Shown here: piece by piece, positions 12,765-25,324 of the stretch
Layout: each line of letters starts with the position of its first letter
Position numbering within the stretch: the first letter of the stretch is position 1
Source: Unio delphinus
Taxonomy: Eukaryota; Mollusca; Bivalvia; Unionida; Unionidae
Length of the DNA: 64,000 bases
Assembly: GCA_029339505.1 (NCBI GenBank)
Contig: JAQISU010001235.1
Span: 36,857,815 to 36,921,814, forward strand
Reading direction: 5' to 3'
Notes under the pieces: generated by a model
The model's input: only the letters and a program-made list of their open reading frames with translations
Databases searched by the model: none
What the model was told of the DNA's origin: nothing
Made by a program: the position numbers and the translations under genes

Positions 12765-14519
12765 TGTCAAGTTCTCCGCGGGTTATGAGCGTTATTCGTA
12801 TAATATTGTGTAAGCCCCACTTGTCAAAGGGTAAGTGTTACGTCCCACTTTGTCAAGGGGTATTGTACAATATATAATGATAATAACTATAACCCATTCC
12901 CCTTTGATACTCGTTATCTAAGAGATGACCGCCCTCGGTATAATTGCCCAGTTCGAGTAAGAGAATGTATATGGTAACCTGAGCGGGTATATTGAACAAA
13001 ACAACTCCGAGCCCCCGTAAAGATAAATAAACAATTTAATCAAATACATACACAATTATGAAACTTCCTTTCATTAGGAATACACGCGGTTTAGATTTTC
13101 GATTTTCATAACCTGCTATCCCTCGGTCCACGTTTACTGTTCCCTCCAATGTTGTTCTAGAGGTCCGTTTCTCTCTAGATAATCTGCCCTCGTGGATGTT
13201 CTGCTTGAACCCGGACTTGTCCACTATATCATGCATACACGGCAATTTCCACCTCCCAATTCTTCTTCCAACGTGTACGTCGCTATTCCCGTACTTCGCG
13301 TATTTCCCCAAAAACTATTTTCTTCCTTTCAAAAGAAAATTAAAACAACCCAAGTCTCTCGTTACAATGGTTACAGTTGAGACTGTCCATTATTCCTGGT
13401 TCGAACAATCAGATATTTCTATCAGTGATAACAATTTTACGGCTAGTAATTAACTACACATGTCCTCAAATGAATGTAGTTACCAATTGTTAATTCGTTT
13501 TGCCTTTACCTAATACATTAACATCTACAAAGCGAGACGTTGAATTGTATACGCTGTCGCTAAATTATTTATGACATCAAAATTCGGTGAATTCACATGT
13601 ATTCTTGTAAATCCCTTACGAACGTAATACATTAAATTCTTAGAACACAATCATTATTCAAACAATATTATAAATTCAAGAATTAACGTAACACTCCTAT
13701 CCATAACTCAACATAGTGTTTTTACGACATAAATTAACACAACGTCATTCTTAACTAAGAATGAAGGTAAGAATTCCAATTCAGAATTCAAACGCACACT
13801 ATTAAATAAATGTATCAAATGGAATCATGCAAGTACTTCCGATTCATAATACAAAACACTTTATTATACAAATGTATCAAATTGAATCAATTATACAAAT
13901 GTATCAAAGGAAATCATACAGATCTGCAAACGAAACAAACATATAAATTGCATCAACAATATATATGGAATTGCGACAATACCTTTGTGTTTTGGTGTGT
14001 CACTGAACCGTTGTTTTTGGCGGTTTTTCCCCTGGTGCACAAATTTACGGATGCACTTTTCTAAAATAACATCCGGAGCCTTACTAAATAATTCTACATC
14101 TGTCCTCTCACAGGAAAAAATTCAGACTAAATTCTAATTTAACTAGTGCAATATTATGTTCTAGGATTTTCGTGTGAAAACACACCCTTTATTTAACCGT
14201 GACCAATCAGAATCAAATGTATTTTCTCCCGCTTTCCTCTAAAAGTCGCTTACGTCATGGTCAATATGACATGCTTTGGTTTTAAGTAACATAATCTCTG
14301 CATTATTTAAATCCTGACACTTTAGTGATAAAATGAAACTTAAAAATGTCGCTATCGGTCAGTCGGTTGCTGAACAAATACATTTAATTAGTACAACGGT
14401 CGCTTAGACTCTACATATTCTCTCTCTCTTGCACGATGTGTCTCATAAATCTAACTAATGGCTATCTGGTCACAACTAATGGTTTATTAATAGATCGACC
14501 GAAAATTTGGCATTTCACA
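12765..14519 (-). mobile_element. 1755-bp insertion with TG..CA ends, probable solo LTR
   Basis: The insertion begins 'tgtcaagttctccgcggg' and ends 'ggcatttcaca', with short imperfect inverted termini (tgtcaagttc against tgtgaaatgc). The 5-bp sequence ttcaa flanks both sides (12760-12764 and 14520-14524). Removing the insertion and one ttcaa rebuilds a perfect minisatellite unit. The interior is CpG-rich compared with its host array. On the minus strand it holds a TTATTTATC/AATTAAATTG segment upstream of GT-rich sequence, as in an R/U5 region. There is no long open frame, so I read it as a solo LTR, although a non-autonomous element of another class is possible. Confidence 0.65.
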
Positions 14520-17030
14520 TTCAATATGAAATTAATTTGGGTATTTCCCTCCCCCCCCCCCTCATATTTCAGTATAAAATTAATTTGGGTATTTTACTCC
14601 CACTATTTCAATATGAAATTAATTTGTGTATTTTCCTCCCAATATTTCATTATAAACTTAATTTGGGTTTTTTTCGCCCAAATATTTCAATATGAAATTA
14701 ATTTGGGTATTTTCCACCCAAATATTCCAATATGAAATTAATTTGGGTATTTTCCCCTCAATAGTTCAATATGAAATTAATTTGGGTATTTTCCCCCTCA
14801 TATTTCAATGTAAAATTAATTTGGGTATTTTACTCCCAATATTTGAATATGAAATTAATTTGTGTATTTTCCTCCCAATATTTCAATATAAACTTAATTT
14901 GGGTATTTTCCGAAAATATTTCAGTATGAAATTAATTTGGGTATTTTCCCCCTAATATTTCAATGTAAAGTTAATTTGGGTATTTTCGACCCAAATATTC
15001 CAATATGTATTAATTTGGGTATCCCCCCCCCCCCGTATTTCAATGTGAAATTAATTTGGGTATTTTCCCACTAATATTTCAATATGAAAGTAATTTATGT
15101 ATTTCCCCCCCAATATTTCAATGTAAAATTAATTTGGGTAGTTTTACCCCCACTATTTCAATGAAGTTAAATTGGGTCTTTTCCTCCCCAATATTAAAGT
15201 AATTTGGCTACTTCCCCCCTCATAATTAAATATAAGCTTAATTTGGATATTTTGCCCTAAATATTCCAGCATGAAATTAATTTGGGTAGTTTCCCCATAA
15301 ATTTCAATGTGAAATTAATTTGGGTATTTTCCCCCTAATATTTTGATATGAAATTAACTAGGGTATTTCCCCACCCACCCCACCCCTAATATTTCAATGT
15401 AAAATTAATTTGTGTATTTTCTCACTAATATTTCAATGTGACATTAATTTGGGTATTTTCCCCTTAATATCTGAATACGAAATTAATTTGGGTATTTTCC
15501 GCCGAATATTTCAATGTAAAATTAATTTGGGTAATTTTACCCCCAAAAATATTTCAATGAAATTAATTTGGGTCTTCTTTTCCTCTCAATATGTCAATAT
15601 GAAATTATTAATTTGGGTATTTTCCCCTCACTAGTTGAATATGAAATTAATTTGGGTATTTCCCCCCTCATATTTCATTGTAAAATTAATTTGGGTATTT
15701 TCCTCCCAATATTTTGAATATAAACTTAATTTGGGTATTTTGCCCTAAATATTCCAGTATGAACTTAATTTGGGTATTTCCCCACCCCCACCCCCTAATA
15801 TTTCAATGTAAAATTAATTTGGGTATTTTCTCACTAATATTTCAATGCAAAATTAATTTGGGTATTTTCCCCAATATTTAAATGTAACATTAATTTGGGA
15901 AAATATTTTCCCCTAATATTACAATATGAAATTAATTTGGGTATTTTCCTCCCAATATTTGAATATAAACTTAATTTGGGTATTTTGCCCTAAATATTCC
16001 AGTATGAAATTAATTTGGGTAGTTTTCCCCAATATTTCAATGTGAAATTAATTTGGGTATTTTCCCCCTAATGTTTCTATATGAATAAAAATAGGGTATT
16101 TCCCCACCCCCACCCCCTAATATTTCAATGTAAAATTAATTTGGGTATTTTCTCACTAATATTTCAATGCAAAATTAATTTGGGTATTTTCCCCAATATT
16201 TAAATGTAACATTAATTTGGGAAAATATTTTCCCCTAATATTACAATATGAAATTATTTTGGGTATTTTCCCTCTAATATTTCAATATGAAATTAATTTG
16301 GGTATTGTACCCCCAGTATTTCAATGTGAAATTATTTTGGGTATTTTACCCCAAATATTTCGATATGAAATTAATTTGGGCATTTTCCTCCAAATATTTT
16401 TCAATATAAATTATTAATTTGGATATTTTCCCCTACAAAAAGTTCAATATAAAATTAATTAGGCTATTTTCGTCCTAATATTTCAATTCGAAATTAATTT
16501 GGTTATTTTCCTGAAAATCTTTCAATATGAAATTAATTTGGGTATTTTCCCCCTAATATTTCAATATAAACTTAATTTGGGTATTTCCCTTTAATATTCC
16601 AATATGAAGTTAATGTGGGTATTTTCCCTCTAATATTTCAATATGAAAGTAATTTAGTTATTTTCCCACTAATATTAAAATGTGAAAGTAATTTGGGTAT
16701 TTTGCCCCAAATATTTCAATATAAAATTAACTTAAGTATTTTCCCCTAACATTTCAATATGAAATTAATTTGGGTATTTTCTCCTTAATATTTTAATGTG
16801 ACATTAATTTGGGTATTTTCCCCCAATATTTCAATATGAAATTAATTTGGGTATTTTCCCCTAAAATTTCAATATGAAATTAATTTGGGTATTTTCTCCT
16901 TAATATTTCAGTGTGACATTAATTTGTGTATTTTCCCCCCAATATTTCAATATGAAATTAATTTGGGTATTTTTCAACTAATATTTCAATGTAAGCTTAA
17001 TTTGGATATTTTCCCCCTAATATTTCAATA
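14520..17030. repeat. Minisatellite, unit about 38 bp, right part
   Basis: About 65 copies of the unit described at 12052, with variable C-runs (cccccccc at 14551 and 15027). A block of about 300 bp around 15700-15910 recurs around 15940-16240 (tttgccctaaatattccagt, 'taacattaatttgggaaaat'), which indicates block duplication. Open frames reading EINLGIF-like peptides are by-products. Confidence 0.95.
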
Positions 17031-17318
17031 GCTTTAACAGTTTTTCAGTCATATCGCTACGATGTATGCAGTGAGGTAGTTTATAGTGATGTCAAACTGG
17101 GGCATCATGCCGCAGACGTGTATCATGTATGATGCCCCACCCAGTCACATTATCCTGAGACCAGGCCGACCAGTCCTAACACTAACCTCTTAATGCCGAG
17201 CGTCAAGCGAGGCAGCTGTTAGTACCATTTTTGTGAGTCTTTGACTCGGCCGGGGATCGAACCCACGACCTCCCGCTTCCACGGCGAACGCTCTAACTAC
17301 AAAGCCACCGGAGTGGCT
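17031..17318 (-). mobile_element. tRNA-derived SINE, family A, near full length
   Basis: Read on the minus strand, it starts with a tRNA-like head having an A-box-like 'tagttagagcg' and a B-box-like 'gggttcgatcccc', then the body and the tail ending near 17031. It abuts the end of the 38-bp minisatellite. This is the best-preserved promoter head of the family in the window. A true tRNA is unlikely because the head runs on into the SINE body. Confidence 0.85.
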
Positions 17319-17650
17319 ATTTTACAGCTAATAATCCGAATAAATTGTTGATAATGTGTTATGGCACTGTCCTAAGTGATTGGCATCATATGTTAATCAA
17401 TGTAGTGGGGCATTGAGTATCAAATACAAAATCGAATGGAAAAATGTCTCTGTGTTAAGAATCAGAATAACTGGTTCTTAACAAGCACCGTAATCAAGTA
17501 CCATTCCATGTGCCCGTAATTTTTTGAAGAGAGAGACAGATAGAGACACAGACACAGGTTAAAATAATGATAATACTATCTTACTAACAGAGAAAGAGAC
17601 AGCTTTATCAAATCAAGAAGATTGTAACATTTCTAGTTAATTTTTGTTTT

Positions 17651-17745
17651 TGTTGTAGTAGGGTTTAACGCCATTTTTCAGCACAATATAGGCTATACAT
17701 GGCGGCCAGTTTAAATGGTGGAGGAAGAACCCGGTAAAACCCCCG
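17651..17745 (-). mobile_element. SINE family B, tail fragment
   Basis: The minus strand reads the family B 3' part: '..ggccgccatgtatagcc', 'tgtgctgaaaaatggcgtta' and 'aaccctactacaaca'. It matches the tails at 25325 and 63197. The tRNA-like head is missing. Confidence 0.7.
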
Positions 17746-18234
17746 AAAAAAAAAAACACCGACCCACGAAGTTAAATACTGTTATTGCCATTAACGATAT
17801 TGCAAATGAGACCAGTGGTCTTCATCCACAATACACCTAAGTAGCCCCATCCACTTCTGAGAGAAAGCTATAGCTTTGAAAAGAATACATTACATTATAT
17901 ATACGTACTCTGGCACGAGGAAGACAAATTATTATCATTAAATATCACCCAAAATTGTAAAAATGTGTAATCGTCAGGTCCATATACAAATCATATTAAT
18001 AAATCAATTGATAAGAACTTATTTCCAAAACTAATAAAACAAAGAAGAGTTAACACCAGTGTATAAAAAAAGAGGTCTTTAAAATAACTCGAATAATGAA
18101 CTCGAAAAGCTCCATTTCTGACCACTGAAAGTAGTATATCAAAGGAATCAATAGTAGACAAGAATGACTCAGAATAAAGACAAACTCGTCTACTCGGGAT
18201 GTAAACAAGATTAAGTCAATTATTATCCTTTCAC
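17746..18234. other. No gene seen
   Basis: CpG-containing intergenic sequence without supported features. Confidence 0.45.
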
Positions 18235-18430
18235 GTAAACAGGCTTAAACATATGACCGCTCTCATGTTTAAACAGTTGTGACTTGTAAACAGGCTTTAA
18301 AAAAATCATTGTACATGTACTAACGTGTTGACAGTGACAAGTAAACTGACTTAAAAATATGACTGTCGTCATGTGTAAATAGTTGTGACCTGTAAACTCG
18401 CTTAAAAAGAAGACTATCATGACCTGTACA
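18235..18430. repeat. Degenerate tandem repeat, about three units of 50-65 bp
   Basis: Recurring marks are 'gtaaacaggcttaaacatat' / 'gtaaactgacttaaaaatat' / 'gtaaactcgcttaaaaagaa', each followed by a 'gac..tcatg' box. Confidence 0.6.
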
Positions 18431-18769
18431 AGTTAAACTAGCATGAAAAATCTATTCAAAGATGATCTACGAAAAAGAAAATTCTGATTTAAGGTATGTA
18501 AATACGTTACAAATACCTGGGTCCAAAACAGTAACATTTATGGCAAAAATTTAGTTCGGTAGCAAGAACATCGGCATTTTTTATTGAAAAAAATAAAACT
18601 TTAGAACGATATTAAAAAGTACGAACGTACAAAGGATTTCAGGTAGATCTTAACTAGTGCTTGGTAGGCCTATATACAACTGGCTGAAAATGTGTAGCTC
18701 TTCTGTGTTTTTGCTGCTTGCTTGTGTGCGTGTTTTTCATTTTAATTTTTTTAAAACCTAACTTTAACA

Positions 18770-18875
18770 ATTTTAGTCATATCACCACGATGTCTCTGTT
18801 TTAGCAGTTTATAGTATGTCTTGCACTCGCACATCATGCCGCAGATATGTAGCATGATCCACCCAATCCATCTTC
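18770..18875 (-). mobile_element. SINE family A, tail fragment
   Basis: The order 'acaattttagtcatatcacc', 'acgatgtctctg', 'gcagtttatagt' and 'catcatgccgcagatatgta' matches the minus-strand tail of family A at 17031. The head is absent. Confidence 0.65.
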
Positions 18876-19015
18876 GCTTGTCCATGTTCCGATACAACAA
18901 CCCTATATAGACCATGGTGTACCGTGCCTTTCTGTGCTACGGGTCTGTGAATTTCATTGGATGCGACAGCAATCCACCTTTCACTTAAATAAACCTACAA
19001 TGACTTCCTCTAGTA

Positions 19016-19160
19016 CAGGGATCTCAAACTCAACCCATCCCGATAGCTGCATGAGGCCATTTTCGATGGTCCAAGGGCCGCACCACTTTTTTTTTTTTTT
19101 TATCTCGCAGGACACCTCGTGATACTAATTAATTTGCGATCCGCCTGTTTGAGACTTCTG
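19016..19160. mobile_element. hAT-like MITE, 145 bp, imperfect ends
   Basis: The left end cagggatctcaaactca and the right end cctgtttgagacttctg are imperfect inverted repeats (13 of 17). The inner 'ccaagggccgcacc' is typical of hAT (Charlie-like) non-autonomous elements. No clean 8-bp target duplication is visible. Directly downstream, at 19169, 'cagcgccggtgcaaggca' looks like the end of a second hAT element whose other end I cannot find. Confidence 0.45.
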
Positions 19161-19787
19161 CTAAGACCCAGCGCCGGTGCAAGGCATTTTGGTGCCCTAG
19201 GCGAGATTAGATATATGGCGCCCCCTTCCACTCACGCCCTCCCTGCCGAGACCCCCAACTTTACCTACTCCAGCCCTGCTGCCTGCGATCAGATTTCCTT
19301 GTTTCTCACAATTAGGCCATAAGCAAACAATGCGCAATGAACGATCCTGTGAAATAAGCTCAAATTGTGTAACAGTAGTGACCTTTTCTCGATCATAAGT
19401 GATTGTGTTTCGAAGAAAAAGACATTTGCCTCACTCAGTCACCATGAACGTCCAACAAAATTTAAAAAAGTTCCACAGTTCCCCAATTACTGGTTAAAAA
19501 GCATGGACGTCATTTAGGGCGGATTCCCAGCCGCCGAATTTGCATGGGTTGTAAAATCGATGTAGCCCATGTAAGAAAATTAGCAAGCACGTCATTTTTT
19601 TCCGCCACCAACTTGACATAATTTTTAATGACGTCCCTGTTATGCATGTTCATTGTAAACAAAATACTGCAGGCAGTCACTTGTGAAAAGTGGTCAAACC
19701 GATTTACGCCCAGATGAGTTTAGTACAGCTACATGAACTGCATATCTTTATTATGTATGTTTGTATATACATGTGGATGCATCATGT

Positions 19788-19789
<2 letters not shown>

Positions 19790-19824
<35 letters not shown>
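19790..19824. repeat. (GT)n microsatellite
   Basis: About 17 uninterrupted GT units. Confidence 0.95.
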
Positions 19825-19827
<3 letters not shown>

Positions 19828-19837
19828 CGTGATTTTA

Positions 19838-20130
19838 TTTTTAACGCAGTTTTACAAAATTCTCCAGTCTTTGTTACAATGTCTGCAGTGTGGCAGTTCA
19901 TAGTGATATATAGCACTGGGCATTATGACTCCGGCATGTAAAATCGTGTTCCCCCGTCACATTATCCTGACAGCAGGCCAGTCATAACACCAACCTCTTA
20001 ATGCTGGGCGCCAACCAGGGCAGCTGCTAGTACATTTTCAAAACTGTCTTTTGGTAAGAACTCAGCCAAGGTTCGAACCCGCGATCTCCCGCATCAAAGA
20101 CAGACGTTACAACCACTTTGGCCACTTGAG
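19838..20130 (-). mobile_element. tRNA-derived SINE, family A
   Basis: The minus strand shows the tRNA-like head with 'gggttcgaacc..'-type B box (plus-strand 'ggttcgaacccgcgatctcc'), the body and the tail, in the same order as at 17031. It is slightly diverged. Confidence 0.8.
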
Positions 20131-20673
20131 CGTTCTCCAAGTATCATCTAAAGCGATCTAAAATTATTATGAACTGATGAGGGCATGTTTTTTTTAAAAT
20201 TAATTATGTATGTATGTCCGTTGATGTAGATAGGTGGATAGGTCACATGCCTCTCCCGCTTGTGTTTATGCGTATGCCGCATAGTTCTTTTTAAATGAAT
20301 TGTAATTATTTGTTGTAATATGTACCGCAACATTGACATTTGGTCTTGTTGTCTGAGTAACCCAAAGCGTTATTGATTTAAATAGTCGTTACGAATTGTC
20401 TCTCGAATAACTCGAATACATTACTGGATGATATGCGTTTGAGTTTTATCGACCACTAGTTTAATAATATGTGTGGTTGACGAAATTCTGTAGCCACTGA
20501 CGTTATCTGGCGATTTGTGTTTGGATTGTGGTACTATTTAAAGATATAAATGTTAACGCATGTGAGCAGTTTTTATTGTGCCCTCTTAGTCTAAATTTCC
20601 CTTGTTAGCAATTAATGTTAGCGTTGGAATACATTGTTAGTCGTGTATACAACTCACCCTTTTCAGGCCCAGT
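20131..20673. other. No gene seen
   Basis: CpG-containing intergenic sequence with no supported feature. Confidence 0.45.
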
Positions 20674-20874
20674 GAAGCTTACCATCACGATACTTAAAGA
20701 CCTAGGCCCATCTCAGAGGGAGGTGTACGTATTTCTTCGGTATGCATTTAGCTGCTGATGGAGTGTGTGTGTGTGTGTGTGTGTGTGTTTGAAGCTTACC
20801 ATCACGATACTTAAAGACCTAGGCCCATCTCAGAGAGAGGTGTACGTATTTCTTCGGTATGCATTTAGCTGCTG

Positions 20875-20938
<64 letters not shown>
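20674..20938. repeat. Tandem duplication, each copy ending in a (GT)n tract
   Basis: An approximately 85-bp segment (gaagcttaccatcacgatac ... tgcatttagctgctg) occurs at 20674 and again at 20791, nearly identical. Copy 1 is followed by about 13 GT units and copy 2 by about 30. The GT tract probably took part in the duplication. Confidence 0.9.
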
Positions 20939-20939
<1 letters not shown>

Positions 20940-21136
20940 ACCTTTGCCCGTGACTGAGGGTAGTTTTTGCCTACTTTACTTTTATCATGTTTCATTAAGA
21001 TATTGACTAAATTTTGACTCCAAGGCCTAACCTGTTAACGAATTTAGAACGTCCTGGAAACGAACATGCTGAACCTTTGGCGAAATTCTACTTCCCAATT
21101 TTTCCAAGCAAAAAAAAAAAAAAAAAAAAAAAAACG

Positions 21137-22012
21137 GTAACGAAGATAGTGAAAACACGAAGATAGTGAAAACAACAAGTTTTGTAAAAGATTAACGAAT
21201 ACTTTATTTCCCTGGGAAAAGATTGTAAAAACGGAAAAACTTACAGTTTTACGAATCAAACCCCCAAAAAATCCAAGAATAATCCACACATTAGATTACA
21301 CAAGTCATATTACTGAAATCTTCTAATATATTCAAGTTCGGGTCCTGTTGAAAAATCCAAGATGGAAGAAAATGACGTTGTTCAAGTCTTTTTGGAAAAT
21401 CCAAGATGGAAGACGACGACACATGCTGAAGTCTGTTTTGTGTTTATCTATAGTTCCTTGTAGAATCATAAGATTTAACACTCCGATGTTGGAAATCCGA
21501 ATAATATTTTGATAAACTCTTTGTCCATGAATGACGTATGAAAACATCAAATATTTCTAGAGATACGAATTAATCATTTAAAATCCAAATGAAATGAATT
21601 GTTAACATAACTTCAAAAACTTGGCTACAAAAATAAAAGAAAATGACTTAACGTCATTTGTAAAAGCACCAAACTGATAATATATCACTAAAACAAAGAT
21701 TATACACAGTTCCGAGAAGAAGAAAATAATCCCCAAACTGCAAAAATCAAGTACGGGGGGGGGGGGGGGGGGTCACGTGACCGTTTATATCACTGTTTAC
21801 GTGGTTTCCGCTAACCTTGAAGCAAGATCATGGTTCTAGGCCAACATTACTTGTTTACCAAAGAATTTGGTCAACCGATTTTCTGGGGGGAAAACATCTC
21901 TAGTGAATAAATTTACATTACAATAGCATGTAATGAAATATAACAAACAATTTAACACTGACAAACAATATTAAGTTAAAACAAATATATATCAAATCAG
22001 ATATACGTAACA
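21137..22012 (-). mobile_element. Diverged LTR, family A
   Basis: Parallels the clearer copy at 32135-32972. Shared marks in order are: 'gtgaaaacaacaagttttgt', 'aatactttatttccc', 'aataatccacacat', 'aggttcg'-like 'caagttcgggtcctg', 'atccaagatgg', 'gtcacgtgacc' near 21771, and a right end 'cgtaaca'. An A26 tract lies at its left edge and a G18 tract inside. Confidence 0.6.
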
Positions 22013-22026
22013 GTAGCAAGTAAAGT

Positions 22027-22125
22027 AGTTCTTGTTTTGTGGTCTAACGCCATTTATCAGCGCAGGATAGGCCATACATGACGGTCAGTATAACTGGTGG
22101 TTGGAGAACCCGGGGAAAGATCAAG
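22027..22125 (-). mobile_element. SINE family B, tail fragment
   Basis: The minus strand carries the family B tail ('ccggtt', 'gtcatgtatggcctatcctg', 'cgctgataaatggcgttaga'), diverged, next to the LTR end. Confidence 0.6.
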
Positions 22126-22900
22126 TCGAGTTGATTGTGCTTTGGCATGCAATAATTATTAATCGATTATAACTGAACGCCGATAATACCATCGTTACTC
22201 GCTTATAAGACTAATTGCAATCTGCATATTCCCAGATCGACAGTCACACATAATGCGCAAGCACATCTGGGACAATGCATTTACGAGTTATTAACAAAGT
22301 AAACAAAACCCCTGACCTGCCAGCGCATGACCCTGCAGCAGATCAGGTTCTTTGATATTGTTTGCAGTTGGATCCGACTTACAAGATAGTATATACGGTA
22401 GTTAGATATCTAGTACATGTAAAAGCAACTGATTTTAGGGAACCATTGTGATTAAGTTCGTAAGCATTGGACTCGTACTCTAGAGGTCGCAGGTGCAATA
22501 CTCCCGCAGAACAACCCCCAACAGTTGCCATGTTGGGTGGGTCCACTTGGATCCCATTACTCGACGGAAATAAGCAATAACGTGTTAAATGTCCCCCATA
22601 ACCCCCCAAAAATCCAAAATTGTTTTAGTTATCTACATCACATGACACTTCATCAACTGAACAAGAATAGTAACTACGAAAATGATGCACGAGTTAGGAA
22701 ATAAATACAAGATTTACCTTTACATGTATAATTTCCCCATCCAACCACTTTTCTGTTGTCCTTATCTTCCATCGCCCTTTAATTCTCTCAAAATGATGTG
22801 CAGGGACCTTGAAAGAGATATGCAGTTGAACTCTGTTTCTAAATCACCCGGGCCCAAAATGCATATCTCTCCCTCGCCCATTTTTATCTTTTCCTCAAAG
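22126..22900. other. No gene seen
   Basis: Mixed intergenic sequence. Short open frames are present but have no recognisable content. Confidence 0.4.

Positions 22901-22957
<57 letters not shown>
22901..22957. repeat. (AAT)n microsatellite
   Basis: About 19 AAT units. Confidence 0.95.
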
Positions 22958-22959
<2 letters not shown>

Positions 22960-23335
22960 GTGGCATGAGGTTAATTTCTTATTTCTCTGTCCTCCATGTC
23001 GACCTTCACTTATTCTAATATCTGGCCGTGCATAATGTAAGTTATATTTGTCGGCTCCGTCATTTTTTTTTCTGAACAAAAGGACGAAAATAATGCCTTG
23101 ACTATAACTTCATTCTTATCTCGTATACAATTTAAAACACTGCGTGTGTTAGAGCGTGGAAACTGGTTGCATGTTTTAAATGTTTATATAGTTGTCAAAC
23201 AATCGTTCTACTACTTAAACAGAGTTTTCGTAGCATTGTGTGCCGTTGGGTTACCAGTAACACTGCTCAAATACGTGGGACTCTTTCATCGCCAGTCAAG
23301 CTGGTGTGTGTGTGTGTGTGTGCTCATCAAGTTAA

Positions 23336-23466
23336 CACATTAACCCTTAGCGACGACTTTACAGGGCATGAGGTAGTAGCCTACTTCCAAGGTCATGCAC
23401 GATACACTTAAGTGGGTGGTATTATAGGCAATACGAAAACTTCAAAAACCTCCAGGGGTTAATGTG
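23336..23466. mobile_element. piggyBac-like MITE flanked by TTAA
   Basis: The 131-bp element starts cacattaaccctt and ends ccaggggttaatgtg, giving 11-bp exact inverted ends. It lies between TTAA at 23332-23335 and TTAA at 23467-23470. TTAA duplication is the signature of piggyBac transposases. It has no coding capacity. Confidence 0.65.
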
Positions 23467-23470
23467 TTAA

Positions 23471-24587
23471 ACCATAAATATACCATAATAGTCTGTACAT
23501 AAAGTTAGACATTTCATGGCAAGAGTCGATTGGTATAATTTCCGCGAATCTCATTATAAAACAATATAAACATGTTTTAGAAAAACAATCAGTAAAGTCT
23601 GCAAATGGACTGCTTCAGCCTGGTTCAAAACGAATGGCAAATATACACAGAGCAAATTTTGTTCTAAAAGCATTTATCAGCTGAATTACGTATTAATCTC
23701 ATATTTGGAAGTAAATGGAATATGATCACCTGAAAATTATTGGTTACATTTTACTCTGATTGTGATAGATGATGCAAAATTAAAAATAATAATTAAAAAA
23801 GACTAGATATAAACAGAACTACAACTTGAATGCCGTGGAAAGAGGCACAAAAGTGACACGTGAACCATGTAAAGTAACAGATAAAATAGGAGAGGTGGTG
23901 ATGCATTCGAGCAATACTGCGATTTCTCAACCACCCTACAGGGCCTACACTATATCGGGTATCACTCGTACCATCTGACACATAAATAAAGTGACTGTTT
24001 CTTCGCTCTTGTTTACAACGGCTATTTAAAAAGGAAAACATTCTAAAGTTCACGTACTAACAAATTGAAAATAAGAACTTGCCAATGTTTCTCTAATTCT
24101 ACCCCACACCTTGTAGCAAGCGATCTAAAATAGTTTAGTTCAAAACGAAGGTGTATGCAGTACTATGATCTCGGAAAGTTCCAGCAGCAAAGAGCTCTTC
24201 GAGATTACTAACAAACTAATGGCACAGAACAAATGTATACCACTTCCAACTACCTTCTCTCCAGTAGACAGCCCGAACCTGTTTGCAAATTTCTTCCGCG
24301 ACATGGCACAAACCATTTGATATAGGCTTGACAATTAAAATTAAATCGACTCGTCGTCACCAAACAGTTGCGATACAGAATTTCAGCGACAACCGTTAAC
24401 AGCATTTGAACCTGTCTATATGGATTTAATACGGACAATCGTGATGAAGAGTACAGCAAAGTCACGTGAACTGGATCTAATTCCAAGATAACGTCTGCTT
24501 GAGTTCTTAGATTTAATAATGCCTTCAGTAACTGATATTATTTACATCTCTTTCTCATGGGGGGGGGGGTGTTCATAAGTACTTTCA
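23471..24587. other. No gene seen
   Basis: Intergenic sequence. Open frames up to about 86 codons were inspected and have no recognisable motif. Confidence 0.4.
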
Positions 24588-25192
24588 AGACTGGAATATT
24601 GTAATTAAATTCTGTCTGGTTCGTCTCAATATCTACTCCAGAAACTTCAAAAAGTTCAAAGCACAGCTGCTCGGATCATCCTTAGAGTACCACGATCAGA
24701 GTACACCTCCCCGCAGCTCTGTACCCTTCAATGACTATCAATTCGAACCAGAATCAAACACAAAATGTGTTCTCCGTGCGACGTTTCACTGTTGGACTCC
24801 AGTCCAACATACCTCTTTCGCCTCACCTATGTGTACACACCAGCGAGATACTTACGCTTCTCTTCTGACAATGGTATACTTATTATTCCCACAATGAAAA
24901 CGATGTCATATGGATTCATTTGCATTTCAGATCCCATCAACGTGGAACGAATCGCCCATTGAAATTAAGACACAAAGACACAGTGATCTCGTTCAAGAGT
25001 GCTCTTATAACTCACCTTTATCGACTGCAAGAGCAAACTTAAAGACCTAATGTTTCCTACCTTAAATCTTTTCAGCATATTTTAATGTTTTCTAATTTCA
25101 TGGAACTTTGTTTTTGTAGTCATATCATTATATATGCTGTACAGCGTTTAGAGTTTCTAAAGATTAGGCGCTATACAAAGTCCTTATTATTA

Positions 25193-25228
<36 letters not shown>
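24588..25228 (+). pseudogene. 3' end of an L2/CR1-like LINE (reverse transcriptase C-terminus)
   Basis: Translated across frames, the segment reads like the C-terminal end of the ORF2 polymerase of L2/CR1-type retrotransposons. Marks in order are 'LQKVQSTAARIIL', 'PRSEYTSPQL', 'VYTPARYLR', 'IPTMKT' and 'SFKSAL'-like. It is broken by frameshifts. The 3' untranslated part ends in 'ggcgctatacaaagt' and a (TTA)n tail, typical for these LINEs. The 5' part is missing, as expected from incomplete reverse transcription. A second copy of the same family lies at 63651-64000 on the other strand. Confidence 0.8.
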
Positions 25229-25230
<2 letters not shown>

Positions 25231-25324
25231 GGACTACTCTTGTCTAATCGTTCTGGCATACCGAAGAAATGTAATCGTGACTTGTTTCAAACTCGTACTT
25301 TTCCGTTAATATACAATTTTATTT

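Noticed and set aside
17240..17318. True tRNA gene (similar heads at 25325, 46703, 63197)
   Set aside because: A and B boxes are present, but the acceptor and anticodon arms do not close and the sequence continues into a shared SINE body.
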